Below are positions 6,198 through 10,362 of a stretch of DNA of 10,362 nucleotides, piece after piece (position 1 is the first letter of the stretch; every line of letters starts with the position of its first letter). Source of the DNA: Paracoccaceae bacterium (lineage in GTDB: Bacteria > Pseudomonadota > Alphaproteobacteria > Rhodobacterales > Rhodobacteraceae). The notes beneath the pieces were generated by a model, which saw only the letters and a list, made by a program, of their open reading frames with translations, was not told the DNA's origin and did no database searches. The stretch spans positions 1-10,362 of the forward strand of contig JAPOSK010000049.1 in assembly GCA_026709725.1 (NCBI GenBank). The letters are read 5' to 3'. The position numbers were made by a program, and so were the translations under genes.

Positions 6198-7642
6198 TCT
6201 GGTCACTGGTCAAGATCACTGTCTTCATTCTGGGCATCGCAGCATGCAGCATGCTGACGATCTGGGTGATTGAGCAGGACGGCATGCTGAGGCTGGAATT
6301 TTCCAACTTTGAGATCACGACTACAACCGGTGTCGCCATCGCAGCAGCGGTCCTTTTGGTGCCGGCACTCTGGTTGATCTTCTTCACGCTTGGTCTCATC
6401 AGGGCCGCTTTCCTGTTTGCTACAGGTGACCTGACAGCCGTGACCCGCCACATCCGCAAGTCACGTGAGCGCCGGGGGCTGGATGCACTGGCGGACAGCA
6501 TGGTGGCCCTTGCCTCAGGGGAGCCGCGCATTGCAGCGGAAAAAATCTCGACGGCCTCACTGCATCTTGATCGGCCGGAACTGACCGGTCTCATTGCCGC
6601 CCAGGCCGAGGAACGTCAGGGTCATACGGAGAATGCCCAAAAAATCTACCGGGCGTTGCTGTCCAACCCGTCAACGCGGTTTTCCGGCCTGATTGGTATC
6701 CTCAAGCATCGTTTGGAGACCGGAGATACGAAATCCATACTCGAACTGGCCCACAAGGCTGCCGGAATCCGCCCCAGACATGCTGAGGTTCAGAAGATTC
6801 TTCAATCTGTTCAATGTCGCACAGGCGACTGGGCCGGAGCAAGGGCCACACTCAGGACCCGCTTTCGCCACAACCATCTCTCGCGCAAGGAATACGAGCG
6901 GGGCGAGGCAGTGATGGCTCTGGCTGAAGCCCGGATCCTGGATGCAGACGGGAAGACGCAGGATGCCCTGACACTGACAACCCGTTCGCTCAAGCTCCAG
7001 CCGGGTCTGGTTCCCGCCGCCACACTGGGAGCGAAACTGCATGCCGGGAAAGCATCCAGGCGTACTGCCGGGCGCATCCTGACCCGTGCCTGGACGCTGA
7101 ACCCGCATCCTGAAATCGCAGAGGCATTCGCGGGGCTGGAGCCAGACGAATCATGCGCGGACCGCTTTGTCCGTTTTGGGGTGCTGACCGGCAAGACTCC
7201 CAACCATCCGGAGACCCGGATTGTCATGGCCGAACTGGCCCTTGCAAAAGGCGATCACGAGCAGGCGGCAACGCTGCTTGATCCCCTGGAGGACAGTGAA
7301 ACGACGGCCCGTTCACTTATCCTTCAAGCGGCCATTGAGCGCGCACGCGGATCACCGGACTCTGTCATTCAAACTCTCCTTGGCCAGGCGGTCTCGGCCC
7401 CCAGGGAATCCCAGTGGCTGTGCTCGGCCTGCCATCAGACCGCCACCGTATGGGACCCCCTCTGCACCGATTGTCAGGGATTTGACAGCCTTGTGTGGCA
7501 ACCCGCACTTTCCACAGATGCAGGCAATGCACTCCTTGCCGATATGGTCCCCCGGATTTTGCCATATCAGGATGCAGCCGATCCGGACTCCGGAACCCTT
7601 CCGCTGCACACCGAAGATCGCGAAGAGCCCGGGAATTCCTGA
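6194..7642 (+). CDS. HemY-like TPR membrane protein with C-terminal zinc ribbon
   Basis: The 482-residue protein begins with two membrane helices (about 3-25 and 45-74) separated by a short segment with EQDGMLRLEF, the HemY N-terminal domain. Helical TPR-like repeats follow (about 110-400; for example AEERQGHTENAQKIYRALL at 138-156). Near the C-terminus is a four-cysteine knuckle, CSAC (410-413) and CTDC (424-427), followed by GFDSLVW, a zinc ribbon typical of alphaproteobacterial HemY and reminiscent of the rubredoxin-like domain of LapB. It is called HemY from its operon position; despite the name it is not the Bacillus protoporphyrinogen oxidase, and its role in haem synthesis is unproven. 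The ATG at 6194 overlaps the preceding stop in ATGA. Co-transcription with hemD and the Mic60-like gene is likely. Confidence 0.88.
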   Translation: MIWSLVKITVFILGIAACSMLTIWVIEQDGMLRLEFSNFEITTTTGVAIAAAVLLVPALWLIFFTLGLIRAAFLFATGDLTAVTRHIRKSRERRGLDALADSMVALASGEPRIAAEKISTASLHLDRPELTGLIAAQAEERQGHTENAQKIYRALLSNPSTRFSGLIGILKHRLETGDTKSILELAHKAAGIRPRHAEVQKILQSVQCRTGDWAGARATLRTRFRHNHLSRKEYERGEAVMALAEARILDADGKTQDALTLTTRSLKLQPGLVPAATLGAKLHAGKASRRTAGRILTRAWTLNPHPEIAEAFAGLEPDESCADRFVRFGVLTGKTPNHPETRIVMAELALAKGDHEQAATLLDPLEDSETTARSLILQAAIERARGSPDSVIQTLLGQAVSAPRESQWLCSACHQTATVWDPLCTDCQGFDSLVWQPALSTDAGNALLADMVPRILPYQDAADPDSGTLPLHTEDREEPGNS

Positions 7643-7726
7643 TATCGCAGACCGGAGATTGAGATTTTGATGATACCATTGCCCCAATCAATCATATAGG
7701 GAGCGATCCGGCACTCTCATGACCAT

Positions 7727-7802
7727 GCCGATGTAGCTCAGGCGGTAGAGCGGGTCATTCGTAATGACCAGGTCGGGGGTTCGAATCCCTCCATCGGCAC
7801 CA
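7727..7802 (+). tRNA. tRNA-Thr (anticodon CGT)
   Basis: A complete 76-base cloverleaf. The acceptor stem GCCGATG/CATCGGC has seven pairs. The D-stem is GCTC/GAGC, and the anticodon stem GGTCA/TGACC encloses loop TTCGTAA with anticodon CGT at 7760-7762, which reads ACG. The T-arm is GGGGG-TTCGAAT-CCCTC with one G-T pair. Discriminator A7799 is followed by an encoded CCA. It closely resembles E. coli tRNA-Thr(CGT). It lies 84 bases after the HemY-like gene and 113 bases before the peptidase gene. As an ANN-decoding tRNA it is expected to be a t6A substrate of TsaD. Confidence 0.97.
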
Positions 7803-7915
7803 TCCCCCGCTTGTCACAACAATCACGGCAGTGTGGCACATCGGGCGGCGGATCGGAACACCGGGCCCTGACAGCGGGTTCGGGTGACGGGGTTGCAGAT
7901 TGGGGCGGATCGGGA

Positions 7916-9013
7916 ATGACTGAAAAGAATTCACGCATGGCGGCACTTCGTCAAAAAATGGCCGATCAGGATATTGATCTGGTCTGCCTTGGTCCGGGTG
8001 CACATCTGAAATGGTTGCTTGGACTGCACCCGCATGCAGATGAGCGGCCATTGCTGCTCTGTGTTTCAGGAACCGGCGCGGGATTTCTCATACCGGCATC
8101 GGAGGCGGAAAGTCTGCGGGAAAAGACTGAACTGCCCTTTTTTCAATGGGGAGATGCCGAAGGACCTGATGGTGCACTGGAACGACTGTTGATGGATCTC
8201 AGGGTCACCGAGCCCCGCCGTATCGTCCTGGATGAAGCCATGCGGGCGGATTTTGCAGCTCTTGTCCAGGATTGCTTCGAGAACGCGCAAGGACAGTTCA
8301 CGGCATCAACACTTGGTGAACTGCGCATGCGCAAGGATGACAGTGCCTGTCGTGCACTGAAGAAAAATGCGGATATCGCGGATCGGGCCCTGCAGTCGGC
8401 ATGGGCGATGATGAAACCCGGCCTTCGGGAGGCGGACATCAGGACCGTCATCGAGGAGAGTTTTCTGTCACAAGGTGCAAAACCCCTGTTCGGCATCGTT
8501 GCCGCCGGGAGAAACGGAGCCTTCCCGCACCATCAAACCAGTGACACTGAATTGAAACACGGAGATGCAATCGTCATGGACATCGGCGGCGGGGTTGATG
8601 ATTATTCCAGCGATATCACGCGTATGGCCATCATCGGCGAGGCACCGAAAGGTTACCATGAGATTCATCAAACCGTGAACAACGCGGTGGAAGCTGCCCT
8701 GGAGACTGCCAGACCCGGCGTGCCGGCCTGGTGTGTTGACAAGGCCGCACGGGATGTCATCACCCGTGCCGGATATGGGGCATTTTTTGTCCATCGCACC
8801 GGACACGGTCTGGGGGTCGAGATACACGAGCCGCCCTACATCACCGCAACCTCTGAAACAATCCTGGATGAGGGCATGGTGTTTTCCATTGAGCCCGGCA
8901 TCTATCTGCCCGACCGCTTCGGAATACGGCTTGAAGACATTGTTGTTCTGCGGGCGGATGGTCCTGAAATCCTCTCCGGCCTTTCCCGTGACGCTGCGAT
9001 TATTGATGCCTGA
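7916..9013 (+). CDS. M24-family Xaa-Pro peptidase (aminopeptidase P/prolidase-like)
   Basis: A 365-residue cytosolic metallopeptidase that cleaves at Xaa-Pro bonds. A creatinase-type N-terminal domain (about 1-135) precedes the pita-bread catalytic domain (about 143-362). All five M24 metal ligands are visible: Asp222 (VMDIGG), Asp233 (SSDITR), His297 (HRTGHGLG), Glu326 (SIEPG) and Glu340 (RLED). His205 or His206 in FPHH is the conserved substrate-binding histidine. Length suits the short Xaa-Pro dipeptidase/aminopeptidase forms; which of the two cannot be told. The ATG at 7916 gives the family's usual N-terminus (MAALRQKMADQDID at 8-21) and has a weak GGGA before it. The frame extends back to a TTG at 7811, just past the tRNA, but that segment is Gly/Ser-rich and not family-like. 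Confidence 0.93.
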   Translation: MTEKNSRMAALRQKMADQDIDLVCLGPGAHLKWLLGLHPHADERPLLLCVSGTGAGFLIPASEAESLREKTELPFFQWGDAEGPDGALERLLMDLRVTEPRRIVLDEAMRADFAALVQDCFENAQGQFTASTLGELRMRKDDSACRALKKNADIADRALQSAWAMMKPGLREADIRTVIEESFLSQGAKPLFGIVAAGRNGAFPHHQTSDTELKHGDAIVMDIGGGVDDYSSDITRMAIIGEAPKGYHEIHQTVNNAVEAALETARPGVPAWCVDKAARDVITRAGYGAFFVHRTGHGLGVEIHEPPYITATSETILDEGMVFSIEPGIYLPDRFGIRLEDIVVLRADGPEILSGLSRDAAIIDA

Positions 9014-9125
9014 CGTGCCTGCATCTGCGGTCGTTCAGGCTGCCCCGGAATCGGCAGCCGAAACGATGCCTGAGGTTCTGCGAAAACGCCAGGAGATCAA
9101 TGCACAGGACATGCCGGATGCTTGA
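9006..9125 (+). CDS. Possible 39-aa small protein overlapping the peptidase stop
   Basis: The ATG at 9006 overlaps the end of the peptidase gene (GATGCCTGA), so translation could restart there. The 39 residues are acidic, Ala/Pro-rich at first and then helical-looking (PEVLRKRQEINAQDM, 22-36), with no Cys or Trp and little that looks like chance. There is no independent ribosome-binding site, and a hairpin (9038-9059) lies inside. I recognise no family. It may be real and coupled, or a remnant of a longer gene, since the same frame continues open for 130 codons after its stop. Confidence 0.3.
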   Translation: MPDVPASAVVQAAPESAAETMPEVLRKRQEINAQDMPDA

Positions 9126-9674
9126 ACCGACGTCACGAATGCTCATGACAGGTCCGTCAGTTCCGACGCAGGAATTTCTCCCTTCTTTGACGTGGATGAC
9201 CAAGGCATAAAGGCCGTCCCCGCCAAAGGGGGAGAGAGCATTTTCAAAGGTGATGCCTGCACCACCAATGACCCGGACAGGGGTGGTGATATTCTCGTGG
9301 CTGAAGCGGTTTCACAAAGAAGGCGGATTGTCCCAGTCGGGTTCAGCGTCAGTCTCTGTCGGTTTGTCACGCGCGCGTGTCGTCGTATGGCCGCGAAACG
9401 CCACAAAACCGGACGGACAAGACGGGCCGGGATTCGTTCAGCAGACGGCAAAACCGGAACCTGCCGATCCGCTGGCGGATTACAGCTCCCGGAGGGAGAT
9501 TGTTTGACGCAATAACGGCTTATGGCGGTGCTGGACAAACACCCTGACCGGTCCCGTCTTTCATTGCAATCCCTGACAGAAGAACGGGAATTCAGGAGTG
9601 TCTCAGCTTGAAATTTGACCATGCCTCGTGCAATCCCCACATGTATGCTTGGCACAACGCATAAAGGAGGCATC
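9014..9674. other. Gene-poor 660-base stretch with coding-like fragments on both strands
   Basis: Apart from the possible 39-aa frame, no gene could be supported. Plus strand: 9126-9515 is open but lacks a ribosome-binding site and turns Arg/Cys-rich after about 9330. Minus strand: one register is open from 9311 to 9000 and reads protein-like at first (TPVRVIGGAGITFENALSPF). In the same register, upstream of a TGA at 9312-9314, another fragment ends DAEPDWDNPPSL. Because the two strands are codon-for-codon antisense here, one of them must be a shadow. The region may hold decayed genes at the edge of an accessory segment. Confidence 0.4.
9038..9059 (+). terminator. Perfect 7-bp hairpin just after the peptidase gene
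   Basis: GGCTGCC and GGCAGCC pair perfectly around an eight-base loop, 25 bases past the peptidase stop at 9013. No T-run follows, so it is at best a Rho-assisted or processing end. Confidence 0.35.
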
Positions 9675-9902
9675 ATGCCCAAAGGCCCCAAAGGTCAGAA
9701 GCGCCCTGCTGACGTGATCGGCAACGCGGTGAAGATCGCGCAGATTGCTACGGGTGAAGTTGAGGACGATGGCAAGGACTCCGCTGCCAGGGCGCTCGGG
9801 TCAAAGGGCGGGAAGGCTCGGGCATTGAAGCTGGGCGAAAAGGAAAGATCAAAGATTGCTGCCAAAGCGGCGGCGGCTAGATGGGGACGTCAGCGTAGTT
9901 GA
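9675..9902 (+). CDS. Small basic KGG-type protein (possible nucleic-acid binding)
   Basis: A 75-residue, strongly basic protein. The N-terminus is MPKGPKGQKRPADVIGNAVK, then IAQIATGEVEDDGKD (21-35), then ARALGSKGGKARALKL (38-53) and a C-terminal KIAAKAAAARWG (60-71). Similar small proteins with G(R/S)KGGKARA followed by IAxKAAAARW are widespread in proteobacteria and mobile elements; as I recall they are unannotated or called DNA/RNA-binding. Composition favours nucleic-acid binding, but no fold is proven. The ATG at 9675 has AAAGGAGG five bases upstream, a strong ribosome-binding site, so expression is likely. Its last 26 bases overlap the end of the convergent protease gene. No convincing promoter was found upstream. 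Confidence 0.75.
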   Translation: MPKGPKGQKRPADVIGNAVKIAQIATGEVEDDGKDSAARALGSKGGKARALKLGEKERSKIAAKAAAARWGRQRS

Positions 9903-10362
9903 CGTAAGCAACTCCCTTCTGGTTTTCCACGATCTTCACGATGCCGGAATTCATCAATGAAATCATGAATGCGTGGTGCGCAGACAAAAGCGCATCCTGA
10001 ATGTCGGGGTGCGGTTCAATCTCAACGATTTTCAGACCCATCCTTGCGCAATCCTCACGATGAAGATGCTTGCCGTGGTTCTTGTTCTTTTTGGGATCTG
10101 TAAGGCCATCGACGATCTTTCGCGCCCTCGCGGCGGCATTTTTCTGTCCCTTGAACATGCCATCTTTGAGAGTTCGCTTCCCGATTTCCCTTGACCACTC
10201 GATTGCGCTCTCGCATGTCGAAATGAATGTAGGGTGTATTTGCTCCAGAATTGGTCTCCAAACGGCCAGTTTGTCGGGGTCTTTCTTGATTTCCTTCATG
10301 GCCCTGTCGAACTCTTCAATGACAAGCTGCGTAGGTTGAAGCCCGAACTGAGGGTCTATAGG
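9877..10362 (-). CDS. SDH/SppA-like serine protease (ClpP/crotonase fold), C-terminal part (runs off right edge)
   Basis: The 161 residues visible are open to the right edge, so the start lies outside. The segment resembles the C-terminal half of 'serine dehydrogenase proteinase' (SDH/SppA-related) proteins: IDPQFGLQPTQLVIEEF (2-18), KKDPDKLAVWRPILEQIHPT (26-45), CESAIEWSREI (50-60), then NHGKHLHREDCARMGLKI (95-112), a DIQDALLSAHHAFM helix (120-133) and a C-terminal KIVENQKGVAYVN. In this family the catalytic Ser and Lys/Asp lie upstream, outside the window, so activity cannot be judged. An internal ATG at 10299 is not the start because the upstream codons are also family-like. Lower GC than the flanking core genes (by eye) suggests acquired DNA. 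It converges with, and overlaps by 26 bases, the KGG-type gene. Identification is from remembered similarity. Confidence 0.62.
   Translation of the reverse strand, partial: PIDPQFGLQPTQLVIEEFDRAMKEIKKDPDKLAVWRPILEQIHPTFISTCESAIEWSREIGKRTLKDGMFKGQKNAAARARKIVDGLTDPKKNKNHGKHLHREDCARMGLKIVEIEPHPDIQDALLSAHHAFMISLMNSGIVKIVENQKGVAYVNYADVPI

Noticed and set aside
7780..7802. tRNA-Thr 3' end as an integration (att) site for a downstream element
   Set aside because: I found no second copy of the tRNA 3' end in the window, and an intact core peptidase gene follows directly.
9615..9649. TTGACC ... TATGCT as promoter of the KGG-type gene
   Set aside because: The spacer is 23 bases, too long for a normal sigma-70 promoter.
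9143..9691. 182-codon open frame on the minus strand
   Set aside because: Rich in Ser, Arg and Pro, with no recognisable motif; its start overlaps the ribosome-binding site and start of the KGG-type gene on the other strand.
1..10362. CRISPR array or insertion sequence
   Set aside because: No regularly spaced direct repeats, transposase motif or terminal inverted repeats were seen.

Overview
The window looks like a chromosomal segment of a GC-rich alphaproteobacterium. The evidence is a hemD - mitofilin(Mic60)-like - HemY-like run beside a divergent tsaD and an EVE-domain gene, plus an E1/transketolase gene of the type common in Rhizobiales and relatives. This assignment rests on remembered families and gene order; no search was run.

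Layout. Positions 1-990 (minus) hold the first 330 codons of a thiamine-diphosphate E1/transketolase-like dehydrogenase that continues past the left edge. Positions 991-1534 are non-coding and contain a decayed copy of the start region of the next gene. A 71-aa coiled-coil plus membrane-anchor protein lies at 1535-1750 (minus). Positions 1751-2151 hold no gene. An EVE-domain protein (2152-2574) and TsaD (2621-3721) form a probable minus-strand operon. Divergently from tsaD, a plus-strand operon carries hemD (3901-4599), a Mic60-like protein (4674-6197, TTG start) and a HemY-like protein (6194-7642, 4-base overlap with the gene before it). A tRNA-Thr(CGT) gene follows at 7727-7802, then an M24 Xaa-Pro peptidase (7916-9013).

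The right part is different in character. Positions 9014-9674 have no convincing gene, but coding-like stretches run on both strands, as expected of decayed or boundary sequence. Then come a small basic KGG-type protein (9675-9902, plus) and the C-terminal 161 residues of an SDH/SppA-like (ClpP-fold) serine protease (9877-10362, minus). These two converge and overlap by 26 bases. The last ~460 bases look lower in GC than the rest (by eye), which fits an accessory segment.

How the genes fit together. TsaD makes the t6A tRNA modification, HemD closes the tetrapyrrole ring, and the Mic60-like and HemY-like proteins are inner-membrane proteins of the same operon. In many alphaproteobacteria hemC sits between tsaD and hemD, and gpsA sits between tsaD and the EVE gene; both are absent here. 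I did not find a clearly new system. The best candidates for follow-up are the convergent KGG-protein/protease pair and the duplicated, decayed start region at 1385-1411.
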